A stretch of DNA of 64,000 nucleotides, taken from positions 2,232,001-2,296,000 of the forward strand of contig CANTUR010000044.1 of NCBI GenBank assembly GCA_947683625.1. The letters are read 5' to 3'. The DNA comes from Mallotus nudiflorus (lineage: Eukaryota; Streptophyta; Magnoliopsida; Malpighiales; Euphorbiaceae). Under the pieces are notes generated by a model, which saw only the letters and a program-made list of their open reading frames with translations, ran no database searches and was not told where the DNA came from. Positions 1 to 11,654 of this stretch are shown here, one piece after another; positions within the stretch are counted from its first letter, which is position 1, and each line of letters begins with the position of its first letter. The position numbers were made by a program, and so were the translations under genes.

Positions 1-78
1 CTAGTTTTCTTTTAATTCAACTTATCATAGTATTGTTGCTACTAGGGAGTTAATTAATGAAACCTACAATTCCCATCA
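1..78 (+). mobile_element. 3' end of the element 1 5' LTR
   Basis: These bases match the last part of the complete LTRs at 34965-35803 and 9361-10185, including the terminal CCTACAATTCCCATCA. The rest of the LTR lies outside the window. Confidence 0.9.
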
Positions 79-82
79 TAAG

Positions 83-94
83 TGGTATCAGAGC
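83..94 (+). promoter_or_regulatory. Primer binding site (tRNA-iMet type)
   Basis: TGGTATCAGAGC lies four bases after the 5' LTR end. It is the usual plant LTR-retrotransposon primer site complementary to the 3' end of initiator methionine tRNA. Element 3 has the identical site at 35808-35819. Confidence 0.9.
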
Positions 95-792
95 ATTGGC
101 TTAAGATTGAGGTTTGCGTATCCAAAACTATCTTTTAGTTCTCAACATCTTATGTTCATCTTATATTTTTCACCTTTATTGCTATCTATTATTCTTGTTA
201 TTTTTTTTAGCTTTATTCTTCTTATCTCAAGATTTTTTTTGCATATATCAAAAAAAAATTGTTATCTTTGAGATTTTTGTGATACCTTTCAATTCGTGCA
301 TATATAAAAAAAAAAAGAAATTCGTCCATAAAAAATATATATATGTTATCTTTGATATTCTTGTGTTAGATCTCAGTTTACATTAAAAAAAAATTGACTC
401 TTCATATTCCATTGAGATCTATCTTTATAATTCTGTCTCTTTGTGTTCTTTGTTGATCTATCTTTGTTTTTCATTTCTATTAGCCTATTTATTACAAATT
501 ATTTATTTCTTTAAGCCTACCTTATTATTTTCTTGTTAGCCTACCTTATTTATTTTTTTTATCATTGATTACTACATTCTTGAATTTTGTTTGATTGAGA
601 AACTTAGTTCATCTAAGAAATCAAAAGACAAATTTGAGAGGTAAAAGGCAAGAGTGTGAGATCATTAGAGAAAAAGCCAAAATTGAGTGAAAACACGAGT
701 GGTATACATCAAGTTTGAGTGAAACATGCGAGGGAGTGTTATGAGATTGTTTCTTTCTATTTTCTTTTGTTAAAATCTTAGGTTTTACAATC
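95..792 (+). other. Untranslated leader of element 1
   Basis: This is AT-rich sequence with long T and A runs between the primer site and the gag start. It aligns along its length with the leaders of element 3 (35820-36499) and element 2 (28139-28772, minus strand). Short open frames occur in it, but they are not conserved between the copies, so I see no gene here. Confidence 0.75.
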
Positions 793-2725
793 ATGTCAAA
801 AGACATAAGTTTTTTTTTCTACAAATGATCATGTGATTCAAGCTATGCAACAACAATTCGAAAGAATGTTTAACATGATGGCGAGAGTCAATGAGAAATT
901 AGAGAGGCATGATGGCATCCCTAACCAATTACAAGGTTAGCCTAGACAAAGGAGACGTCCACCAATTGACCAAGAGGACTATGAAGGAGAGGATGAGTTG
1001 GATGATGATTAAGTCACCTTGGTGGGTCAACAAATCAATCCTAGGAGACAAGCTAGGAGAGGACGTCCTAATGATGATGTTGATCGTAACCTTGGAAGCA
1101 TCAAAATGAAGATTCCTTCATTCCAAGGAAGAAATGATCTAGATGTGTACCTTGAATGGGAGAGGAAAGTGGAACTCATCTTCGAATGTCATAATTATTC
1201 GGAGGAGAAAAAGGTAAAACTTGCCGCTGTTGAGTTTAGTGATTATGCAATTGTTTGGTGGGATCAATTTTGCAAGGAAAGACGTAGATATGGAGAAAGA
1301 CCTGTGGAGTCTTGGAGGGAAATGAAGCAAATCATGAGAAAGATGTTCGTTCCAAGCCACTACTATAGAGAGCTTCATCAAAGGTTACAAACTCTAATTC
1401 AAGGATCCATGAGTGTGAAGGAGTATCACAAAGAAATGGAGAAGGCTATGATTAGAGCAAATGTGGTAGAAGATCATGAAGCTACCATGGCAAGGTTCTT
1501 AAGAGGGCTAAACAAAAATATTAATGATGTTGTTGATTTGCAACATTATGTGGAGATTAAAGATATGGTGAATTTGGCCATGAAAGTGGAAAGGCAATTG
1601 AAAGGAAAGAGGTATGATTCTAAACCAAATGTGGGTTCTTCTTCTTCTTGGAAAACTTCTTGGGGGAAAAAGGATGATAAACCTTTTAATAAGTCAAAAG
1701 TGGAAGAAACCAAACCTAAAATTGACTTGGGTAATAAGGGAAAGGGTGAGAATCAACCAGCCCAAACTAGGGGAATGAAATGTTCTAAGTGTTTGGGTCA
1801 TGGTCACATTGCTAGGGAATGTCCAAATAAGAAAGCTATGATTCTAAGGGATGGTGATATTGAGTCAGAGAGTGAGGGGGATAGTGATGATGATATGCCT
1901 TCTTTAGAAGATTGTAGTGATGTTGAATGTGCTAAGGGAGATAATCTTGTTGTTCAAAGAACATTAAGTTTGCAAAATAAACATGATGTCTATAGGGAGA
2001 AAAGGGAAAATTTATTTCATACTCGTTATTTGATTTCTAACAAGTTGTGCAACATGATTATGGATAGTGGAAGTTGTACTAATGTAGCAAGCACTTTGCT
2101 AGTGGAGAAATTGAAGTTGCCTACTACCAAGCACCCAAGACCATACAACTTGCAGTGGCTTAATGAAAGTGGAGTTGTAAAGGTAAATAAGCAAGTTCTA
2201 GTTTCTTTTCAAATTGGTAGATATAAGGATGAGGTGTTGTGTGATGTGTTACCAATGTTTGTTGGACATATGTTGTTGGGGAGACCTTGGCAATATGATA
2301 GAAGGGCTAATCATGATGGATTCAAAAATATGTATACTTTGACTATGGATGGAAAAAGGTTTAACCTTAGACCATTAACTCCAAAACAGATTTTTGAAGA
2401 CCAAATGCGTATCAAGCAACAATATGAAGAAATGGATTCTTCAGTGGGAAATTCTTTGGGAAGGGAAACGTTTGAGAGTAAAGAAAAAGTTGACATAAGT
2501 GAACCTAAAAATTCCAATTCTCTTGACCAAAATGGGAAACACATGGTGAGAGAAAACAAGGAAGGTTCAAATGAAAGAAAAATTAGTATTTATGTAAAAA
2601 CCAGTGATGTGAAGGAAGCTATGCTTTTGAGGCAACACATGCTTATACTTATGTACAAGGAGATTTTGCATATTTCTAATGAAATAACCAATGGTTTGCC
2701 TAGTGTTGTTGTTGATCTTTTGTAG
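793..2725 (+). pseudogene. gag-protease region of element 1
   Basis: The start is the ATG at 793, by comparison with element 2, where the same start opens an intact N-terminus. Here a frameshift follows within about 15 codons and a CAA-to-TAA stop lies just before 1019. From 1019 an uninterrupted 568-residue frame runs to a TAG at 2723. It holds the Gag capsid-like region (about residues 30-195), a CCHC knuckle of spacing CX2CX4HX4C (residues 255-268), an acidic Ser/Asp/Glu stretch, and a retropepsin domain with the Asp-Ser-Gly site at residues 349-351. Gag would form the particle and the protease would cleave the polyprotein. The stop at 2723 replaces a glutamine codon still present in elements 2 and 3. 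Confidence 0.88.
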
Positions 2726-4150
2726 GTTTATAAAGATTTATTTCCAGAAGAAATTCCAAATGGTTTGCCACCTAAAAGAGGCATTGAGCACCAAATTGAT
2801 TTCATACCCAGAGCAAGCATTCCAAATAGACCAACATATAGATGTAATCGGGAGGAGACCAAGGAAATTCAAAAGCAAGTGAGTGAGCTTATGGAGAAGG
2901 GTTATGTTCGTGAAAGCATGAGTCCATGTGTCGTACCCGTCTTGTTAGTGCCAAGAAAGATGGAACTTGGATGTGTGTTGATTGTCATGCCATCAACAAA
3001 ATCATGGTGAAGTATAGACATCCCATTCCTAGGCTAAATGACATGTTGGATGAATTGCATGGTTCATATTTGTTTTCAAAAATTGATTTGAAATATGGTT
3101 ATCATCAAATTAGAATGAGAGAAGGTGATGAATGGAAAACAGCTTTTAAAACTAAACATGTTTTATATGAGTGGTTAGTAATGCCTTTTGGTTTAACTAA
3201 TGCACCAAGCACTTTCATGAGATTGATGAATCATGTTTTAAGAGCATTCATAGGCAAATTTATTGTTGTCTATTTTGATGATATCTTGGCTTATAGCAAA
3301 AATTTAGATGAGCATGTACAACATTTGACTTGTGTTTTTTTATGTGCTTAGAGAAGAGAAGTTGTATGCTAATCTAAAGAAATGCTATTTTTGCACTAAT
3401 GAAATTACTTTTCTTAGATATATTGTCAATGACAAGGGCATTCATATTGATCAAGAAAAGGTAAAAGTAATTAGAGAATGGCCAACACCCACAAGTGTAA
3501 GTGATGCAAGAAGCTTTCATGGTTTAGCTAGCTTTTATAGAAGGTTCATTAAAAAATTTTCTACCATAGCTGCACCTTTAACTGAATGCATTAAAAAGAA
3601 TGTTGGTTTTAAGTGGAGAATTGAACAAGAAGAGGCTTTTAACTTGCTAAAAGACAAATTAAGTTATGCACCCTTGTTATCTTTGCCAAATTTTACTAAA
3701 CCTTTTGAGATTGACTGTGATGCAAGTGGCATAGGTATTAGAGGAGTTTTGATGCAAGAAGGCAAGCCCATAGCATTCTTTAGCGAAAAGCTAAGTGGAA
3801 TAAGTCTAAACTACCCTACATATGACAAGGAGTTCTAAGCATTGGTGAGGGTTCTAAAGACATGGCAGCATTACCTTGGTTGCAAAGAATTCATAATTCA
3901 CACTGACCATGAGTCCTTGAAGTATCTCAAAGGACAAGGAATGCTCAATAAGAGACATGCAAAATGGGTGGAATTCATTGAATCCTTTCCATACATCATT
4001 AAGTACAAGCAAGGGAAAGAAAATGTGGTGGTCGATGCATTGTCAAGAAGGTATGCCTTGATCTCTAAACTTAATGCAAAATCATTAGGATTTGAATACA
4101 TCAAAGATCTTTATTCTAATGATCCTGATTTTGCTAATGTTTATGGGGCA
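2726..4150 (+). pseudogene. Reverse transcriptase-RNase H region of element 1
   Basis: The frame continues past the stop at 2723 and is broken again near 2955 (one base lost in the segment encoding the LVPKKDGTW-like motif), near 3337 (one base gained in a T run) and at 3836 (Tyr to stop). The reverse transcriptase motifs are visible across the frames: the KIDLK segment of motif A near 3080, FGLTNAPSTF near 3190 and YFDD at 3271-3282, so the catalytic aspartates are kept. RNase H follows with CDASG near 3717 and HTDHES near 3900. The motifs are recognisable but no single frame could encode an active enzyme. Confidence 0.9.
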
Positions 4151-5466
4151 TGTGAGAAAGGGGGTTTCGATAAGTTCTATAAGTTTGATGGTTTTCTTTT
4201 TCGGGAAAATAAATTGTGTGTTCCACAAAGTTCTTTGAGAGAGTTACTTGTGAGAGAGGCACATAGCAGAGGTTTAATGAGGCATTTTGGGATTAAGAAA
4301 ACTTTGGATGTGTTGGGTGACCATTTCTTTTAGCCACACATGAAAAGGGATGTTGTGAGAATTTGTGAGAAATGCATTACTTGCAAACAAGCCAAATCCA
4401 AAGCAATGCCTCATGGTTTGTATACACCTCTTACCATAACAAATGAACCTTGGGTAGACATTTCTATTGATTTTTTTAGGATTACCTAGGTCCAAGGGAG
4501 GGAGAGATTCCATTTTTGTTGTTGTGGACAGGTTTAGCAAAATGGCACATTTCATTCCATGTCACAAGATGGATGATGCAACCCATATTGCCAATCTATT
4601 TTTCAAGGAGATTGTGAGACTATATGGAGTGCCAAGGACCATTGTGAGTGATAGGGATGTCAAATTCCTAAGTCACTTTTGGAAGACTCTTTAGGGAAAG
4701 ATGGGGACAAAGCTTTTGTATTCTATAACTTGTCATCCACAAACGGATGGACAAACAGAGGTGGTCAATAGGACACTTTCAACACTTTTGAGGGCTGTCA
4801 TCCAAAGAAATTTGAAGAATTAGGAAGAATATTTGCCACATATGGAATTTTTTTACAATAGGAGTGTGCATGGTTCAATAAATTGCTCACCATTTGAAGT
4901 TGTGTATGGATTCAACCCATTAACTCCATTAGATTTGCTACCATTGCCATTGGACAAAGCTAATCTAGAGGGGAAACAAAAAGCTGAGTTCATCAAGACT
5001 TTGCATGAGAAGGTGTGTGCAAACATTAAGAAGAAGACACTCTAATATGAAAATCAACACAATAAAGGGAGGAAGCAAGTCATTTTTGAGCCCGGAGATT
5101 GGGTGTGGGTGCACTTGAGGAAGGAAAGATTTCCTAACTAAAGGAAATCAAAGCTTATGCTAAGAGGAGATGGTCCTTTTAAAGTGCTTCAACGCATCAA
5201 CAACAATGCCTACAAGCTAGAACTTCTAAGTGAGTATGGAAATGTTAGTGCTACTTTCAATGTTAGTGACTTGTCTTTGTTTGATGTAGGTGATAAAGAT
5301 GATGGAGTTGATTTGAGGACAAATCCTTTTGAAGAAAGGGGGAATGATATGAATCCAAGTTCAAAGCCTAAAGAGATCCAAGATCCATTAATAGTACAAC
5401 AAGGCCCAATCATAAGGTCAAAATCCAAGAAGCTTCAAGAAGCCATATTGGGTTTAATTAGTGACA
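4151..5466 (+). pseudogene. Integrase and Pol C-terminal tail of element 1
   Basis: The His-His-Cys-Cys zinc-binding N-terminus (about 4255-4390) is split by a TAG at 4331-4333 in place of tryptophan. The catalytic core shows the Asp, Asp, Glu residues of a D,D-35-E integrase: WVDIS-I/M-D near 4450, SDRD near 4650 and QTEVVNR near 4755. Further breaks are a two-base loss near 4470, TAG at 4692-4694, TAG at 4821-4823, TAA at 5043-5045 and TAA near 5140. The last frame passes through the polypurine tract and into the LTR, reading GPI-RSKSKKLQEA before the LTR is cut off. Confidence 0.88.
5331..5344 (+). promoter_or_regulatory. Polypurine tract of element 1
   Basis: GAAGAAAGGGGGAA immediately precedes the LTR start TGATATGAATCC. 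It would prime plus-strand DNA synthesis. The same bases are in frame with integrase and encode Glu-Glu-Arg-Gly-Asn. Confidence 0.85.
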
Positions 5467-5468
5467 TT
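5345..5468 (+). mobile_element. Truncated 3' LTR of element 1
   Basis: The first ~120 bases match the 5' part of the complete LTRs, up to the segment reading TTTAATTAG-GACATT. There the LTR stops. A short second copy of TTAATTAGGGACA follows, and then satellite sequence in mid-monomer. Confidence 0.85.
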
Positions 5469-8400
5469 TTAATTAGGGACAGTTCACGTTTTATGTTCAA
5501 ATATGCGCAAATGTGCACAAGTTATGCATTCAATAATTTCAAATTAATTTATGAGTTAAGAATAATGGAATATGTAATTAGTTTTGTGAATATGTGATTT
5601 GAACATTGGATAATTTGTTAAAAACCATTTGATCAGAAATTTGCACAAGTTCACATTTTGCTTTCAAAGATGCACAAATGTCGACAAATTCTTAATTCAA
5701 TTAAATCAACTAGATTAGGAGTTTGGAATGCTGGATAATGTCTTTAGGATTGAAAATATGTAATTGGAACATTGGATTACATATTGTAAAGAATTTGCGC
5801 ATAAATACTGCACAAGATAACATTTTGCGTTCAAACAAGCGCAAATGTGCCCAAATTATGCATTCAATAATCTCATTTATATTTATGAGTTTAAAATTCT
5901 AGAATATGTGATTAGTGATATAAATATGTGATTAAACATTGGATATCTTGTCTAAAACCATTTGCGCACAAATTTGCATCAGTTTACGTTTTGCGTTTAA
6001 ACATGCGCAAATGTGCAAAAATTATGCATTTAATTAAATCAAGTAGATTTATAAGTTTTAAATGTTGGAATATGTCTTTAGGATTGAAAATATGTAGTTG
6101 GAACATTGGATCATATGTTTTAAACAATTTATGCATAAATTTTGCATAAGTTAACATTTTGCTTTCAAACAAGTGCAAATGTCCACAAATTATGCATTCA
6201 ACAATCTCATTGATATTTATGAGTTTAAAAAGCTAGAATATGTGATTAGTGTTGTGAATATGTGATTGGAACATTGGATATCTTGTCTAAAACCATTTGC
6301 GCACAACTTTGCACGAGTTCACGTTTTGCGTTCAAATATGTGCAAATGTGCAAAAATTGTGCATTCAATTAAATCAATTACATTTATGAGTTTTAAATGC
6401 TAGAATATGTCTTTAGAATTGAAAATATGTTGTTGGAACATTGGATCACATGTTTTAAACAACTTGTGCATAAATTTTGAAAGAGTAAATATTTTGCATT
6501 CAAACAGGTATAAATGTGCACAAATTGTGTATTCAACAATCTCATTGATATTTATGAGATTAAAAACCTAGTATATGTGATTAGTGTTGTGAATATGTGA
6601 TTGGAACATTGGATATCTTGTCTAAAACCAAATGTACACAAATTTGCACGAGTTCACGTTTTGCGTTCAAACATGTGCAAATGTGCACAAATTGTGCATT
6701 CAATTAAATCAACTAGATTTATGAGTTTTAAATGCTGGATTATGTCTTCAGGATTGAAAATAAGTAGATGGATCATTGTACATGTTTTAAACAATTTGTG
6801 CTTAAATTCTGCACGAGATAACACTTTGCATTCAAAAAGGTGCAAATGTGCAAAAATTGTGCATTCATCAATCTCATTTATATTTCTAATTTTAAAAAGC
6901 TAGAATATGTGATTAGTGTTGTTATTATGTGATTGGAATATTGGGTATCTTTTCTAAAACCATTTGTGAAAAAATTTGCACAAGTTCACGTTTTGTATTA
7001 GAAAATGCACAAATGTGAAAAAATTGTGAATTCAATTAAATCAACTAGATTTATGAGTTTTTAATGGTGGAATATGTCTTTAGGATTGAAAATATGTAGC
7101 TGGAACATTGGATTATTTATTTTAAACAATTTGTGCATAAATTTTGTACGAGTTAACATTTTGCATTCAAACAAGTGTAAATGTGCACAAATTGTGCATT
7201 CAACAACGTCATTGATATTTATGAGTTTAAAAAGATAGAATATCTGATTAGTATTATGAATATGTAATTGGAACATTGGATATCTTTTCTAAAACCATTT
7301 GTGAACAAATTTGCACAAGTTCACGTTTTGCATTAAAAAATGCACAAATGTGCAAAAATTGTGAATTCAATTAAATCAACTAGATTTATGAGTTTTTAAT
7401 GATGGAATATGCCTTTAGGATTGAAAATATGTAGCTGGAACATTGGATTATTTGTTTTAAACAATTGTGCATAAATTTTGCACGAGTTAACATTTGCGTT
7501 CAAACAAGCGTAAATGTGCACAAATTGTGCATTCAACAACCTCATTGATATTTATGAGTTTAAAAAGATAGAATATCTGATTAGTGTTATGAATATGTGA
7601 TTAGAACATTGGATATCTTTTCTAAAACCATTTGCGTACAAAAATTTTCACGAGTTCACGTTTTCCGTTCAAACATGCACATATGTGCGCAAATTGTGCA
7701 TTCAATTAAATCAACTAGATTTACGAGTTTTAAATGCTAGAATATGTCTTTAGGATTCAAAATATGCAGTTGGAACATTGGATTACTTGTTTTATACAAT
7801 TTGTGCATAAATTTGCACAAATTAACTTTTTGCATTCAAACATATGCAAATGTGCAAAAATTGTGCATTCAGTAATTGAATTTATATTATGAATTTAAAA
7901 AGCTAGAATATGTCATTAGTATTGTGAATATGTGATTGGAACATTGAATATCTTATCTGAAACCATTTGCACACAAATTAGCATGAGTTCACATTTTGAG
8001 TTCGAATGTGCAAAAATTTGCACAAATTGTGCATTCAATTTAATCAATTTGTTTTACTAGTTTGGCATGCTGAAATATGTATTTATTATTGAAAATTTGC
8101 AATTGGAACATTGGATAACATGTATAAAGCAATTTTTGCATAAATTTGCATGAGTTCACATTTTACATTCAAACATGCGCAAATGTACACAAATTGTGTG
8201 CATTCAGTTAAATCAATTTGATTTACGAGTTTGGCATGCTGGAATATGTATTTATTATTGAAAATTTACATGTGTAAAAATTTTGCATTCAATTAAATCA
8301 ACTAGATTTATGAGTTTTAAATCCTGAAATATGCCTTTAGTATTGAAAATATGTAGCTGGAACATTGGATTACATGTTTTAAACAATTTATGCATAAATT

Positions 8401-9360
8401 TTGCACGAGTTAACATTTTGCATTCAAACAGGCACAAATGTGCACAAATTGTGCATTCAATAATCTCATTTATATTGATGAGTTGAAAAAGTTAGAATAT
8501 GTGATTAGAGTCATGAATATGTGATTGAAACATTGGATATCTAGTCTAAAACAATTTGCACGAGTTCATGTTTTGCATTAAAATATACGCAAATGTTCAC
8601 AAATGGTGAATTCAATTAAATCAACTAGATTTATGAGTTTTAAATGCCGGAATATGTCTTTAGGACTGAAAATATGTAGTTGGAACATTGGATTACATGT
8701 TTTATACAATTTGTACATAAATTTGCACGAGTTAACTTTTTGCTGTTCAAACATTCGCAAATGTGCAAAAATCGTGCTTTCAATTACATCAAGTAGATTT
8801 ACAAGTTTTAAATGCTGGAATATGTGTTTATAATTGAAAATATGTAGATGGAACTTTGGATTACATGTTTTAAACAATTTGTGCATAAATTTTGCACGAG
8901 TTAACATTTTGTGTTCAAATAGACACAAATGTGCATTCAAAAATCTCATTTATAGTTATGAGTTTTAAAAGCTACAATATGTGATTAGTTTTGTGAATAT
9001 GTGATTGAAACATTGGATATATGTTCTAAAACCATTTGCACATAAATTTGCACGAGTTCACGTTTTGCCTTCAAACAGGCGCAAATTGTTCATAAATAGT
9101 GCATTCAATTAAATCAACTAGATTTATGAGTTTTAAATGCTGGAATATGGCTTTATGATTGAAAATATGTAGTTGGAACATTTGATTACATGTTTTAACC
9201 AATTTGTGCATAAATTTTGCACGAGTTAAAATTTTACGTTCAAACAGGCGCAAATGTGCAAAAATTGTGTATTCAACAATCTCATTTATATTTATGAGTT
9301 TAAAAAGCTAGAATATATGATTAGTGTTGTGCATATGTGATTGTAAAATTAGATATCTTG
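5469..9360 (+). repeat. Satellite array, forward orientation, block 1a
   Basis: This is a tandem array of ~167 bp monomers in an A-B order that gives a 334 bp dimer. A-type units read TTGGATATCTTG then CTAAAACCATTTGCGCAC and carry TCAATTAAATCAACTAG. B-type units read TTGGATTACATG then TTTTAAACAATTTGTGCAT and carry CAACAATCTCATTTATA. The strand given is an arbitrary reference. Many copies have CpG positions (GCGCAAA, CACGAG, GCGTTC) changed to TpG or CpA. The first unit is mid-monomer at the element 1 junction. Confidence 0.92.
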
Positions 9361-10797
9361 TGATGTGAATCCAAGTTCAAAGCCTAAAGAGATCTAAGAT
9401 CCATTAATAATACAAGAAGGCCCAATCACAAGGTCCGAATCCAAGAAGCTTCAAGAAGCCATATTGGGTTTAATTAGGGACATTTGGAAAGCCCAAGAAT
9501 TTCAACCCAATAAAGCATCCATGGAGGCCCAAGGAATAATATTTAACTTATTTTTGTGTTAATAACAATTAGGGTTACATGTAGCCACCATATATAAGTT
9601 AATGGGGTAATTAATACCAAGTAATGGCTATTAATGTGGGTAGTGGTTATTAAGAGTTAATGGGGTAATTAATTCCAAGTAATGGCTATTAATGTGGGTG
9701 GTGGTTATTAAGGCCATTTAAGAGTAAAAGTAATCCTATGTGTGTGAGTCTATTTTAGTAGTGTGTGCATGGACTTGTACTCTATATAAACAAGTCCTTT
9801 TCTTTCTTTTGGAGCATGAATGAATTTGATATATGAATTATAACTTTGTTTGAGTTTTATTGTGAGGAATTTTGTCTTTAATTTCTTGTATAAACTTTGT
9901 GACTTATCAAGCTTTATTCTAGCTTGTGGTGTCAAAATCTAAATCTTTGTTTTCTTGTTATTTATCAAACTTTCTTGTTTGTGGCATAAGAGGAAATTCA
10001 AAGTCTACCTTAGTATCTTTATCCTTGTTGGTAAAGGGGCTAAGTAGCATCTATCTTCTTACTTCAATCTTTGAACGATCCGAATTTGTGGATTAAACTG
10101 GTAATTTCTAGTTTTCTTCTAATTCAACTTATCATAGTATTCTTGCTATTGGGGAGTTAATTGATGAAACCTACAATTCCCATCATTTTGTCTAAAACTA
10201 TTTGCGCAAAAATTTGCATGAGTTCACGTTTTCCATTCAAACATGCACAAATGTACACAAATTGTGCATTCAATTAAATCAGCTAGATTTATAAGTTTTA
10301 AAGGCAAGAATATATCTTTACAATTGAATATATGTAGTTAGAAGATTGGATTACATGTTTTAAACAATTTGTGCATAAATTTTGCACGAGTTAACACTTT
10401 ACGTTCAAATAGGCGCAAATGTACACAAATTGTGCATTCAATAATCTCATTAATATTTATGAGTTTAAAAAGCTAGAATATATTATTAGTGTTGTGAATA
10501 AGTGATCAGAACATTGGATATCTTGTCTAAAACCATTTGCGCTCAAATTTGCACGAGTTCACGTTTTGCATTAAAAAATGCACAAATATGCACAAATTGT
10601 GCATTCAATTAAATTTTGTACGAGATAATATTTTGCATTCAAACAGGCATAAATGTGCCCATATTGTGCATTCAATAATCTCATTTATATTTATGAGTTT
10701 TGAAAGCTACAGTATGTTATTAATGTTGTGAATATATGATTGAAACATTGGATATCTTGACTAAAACCATTTGCACACAAATTTGTACAAGTCCACA
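8268..10797 (+). repeat. Segmental duplication within the satellite, copy 1
   Basis: This multi-monomer segment matches 11655-13387 far better than neighbouring dimers match each other. Shared private variants include CTTTAGTATTG, GGACTGAAAATATG, ATCGTGCTTTCAATTACATC, GGCTTTATGATTG, ATCTTTACAATTGAATATATG and the fused unit where TTAAA is followed directly by TTTTGTACGAGATAA. After removing the solo LTR and its target copy (830 bp) the offset is 2589 bp. Confidence 0.85.
9361..10185 (+). mobile_element. Solo LTR of the CRM-like family
   Basis: The LTR runs from TGATGTGAATCC to CCCATCA, 825 bp. It is flanked by TCTTG (9356-9360) and TTTTG (10186-10190), a five-base target duplication with one mismatch, and the satellite resumes in register on the right. 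No internal element sequence is present, as expected after LTR-LTR recombination. It holds two ~70 bp direct subrepeats (about 9588-9712) and a TATATAA box near 9783. The Pol tail it encodes has a stop (CAA to TAA) near codon 12. Confidence 0.95.
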
Positions 10798-11654
10798 TTT
10801 TGCGTTAAAAAATGCGCAAATGTATAAAACTTATGTATTCAATTAAATCAACTAGATTTATGAGTTTTAAATGCTAGAATATGCCTTTAGGATTGAAAAT
10901 ATGTAGCTGGAACATTGGATTACATCTTTTAAACAATTTGTGCATAAATTTTGCACGGGATAACATTTTACGTTCAAATAGGCGCAAATGTGCACAAATT
11001 GTGCATGCAACAGTCCCATTTTTATTTATGAGTTTAAAATCCTAGAATATGTTATTAGTGTTGTGAATTTGTAATTGGAGCATTGGATATCCTGTCAAAA
11101 ACCATTTGAGCACAAATTTGCTCGAGTTCACGTTTTGCGTTAGAACATGTGCAAATGTGCACAAATGGTGCATTCAATTAAATCAAGTAGATTTATGAGT
11201 TTTAGATGCTGGAATATGTCATTAGGATTGAAAATATGTATTTGGAACATTGGATTACATGTTTTAGACAATTTGTACATAAATTTGCACGAGTAAACTT
11301 TTTGCGTTCAAACATGCGCAAATGTGCAAAAATTGTGCATTCAATTAAATCAAGTAGATTTACAAGTTTTAAATGCTGGAATATGTGGTTTGAATTTAAA
11401 ATATATAGTTGTAACATTGGATTACATGTTTTAAACAATTTATGCATAAATTTTGCATAAGTTAACATTTTGCATTCACGTAGGCACAAATGTGCCCAAC
11501 TTGTGCATTCAAAAATTTCATTCATATTTATGAGTTTAAAAAGTAAGAATATGTTATTGGTGTTGTGAATTTGTGATTGGAACATTGGATATCTTGTCTA
11601 AAAGCATTTGCGCACAAATTTACACTAGTTCATGTTTTGCGTTCAAAAATGCGC

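Larger units (their letters stand above)
1..5468 (+). mobile_element. CRM-like Ty3/gypsy retrotransposon, element 1 (both LTRs incomplete)
   Basis: The window opens in the last 78 bases of a 5' LTR, which ends in CCCATCA. A tRNA-iMet-type primer site, a leader, gag, protease, reverse transcriptase, RNase H and integrase follow on the plus strand, in the order of Ty3/gypsy elements. A polypurine tract at 5331-5344 precedes a 3' LTR that is cut after about 120 bases, where satellite DNA begins. The coding region contains many stops and frameshifts, so the copy is dead. CRM-like lineage is inferred from the absence of a chromodomain, the LTR-encoded Pol tail and the satellite setting. Confidence 0.9.

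Noticed and set aside
83..94. tRNA gene at the TGGTATCAGAGC sites
   Set aside because: Only the short primer-complementary stretch is present next to an LTR; there is no tRNA body.
114..386. A 90-codon hydrophobic frame in the element 1 leader
   Set aside because: It comes from T-rich sequence. The aligned leader of element 3 opens a different, shorter frame and element 2 has only a fragment, so it is not conserved.
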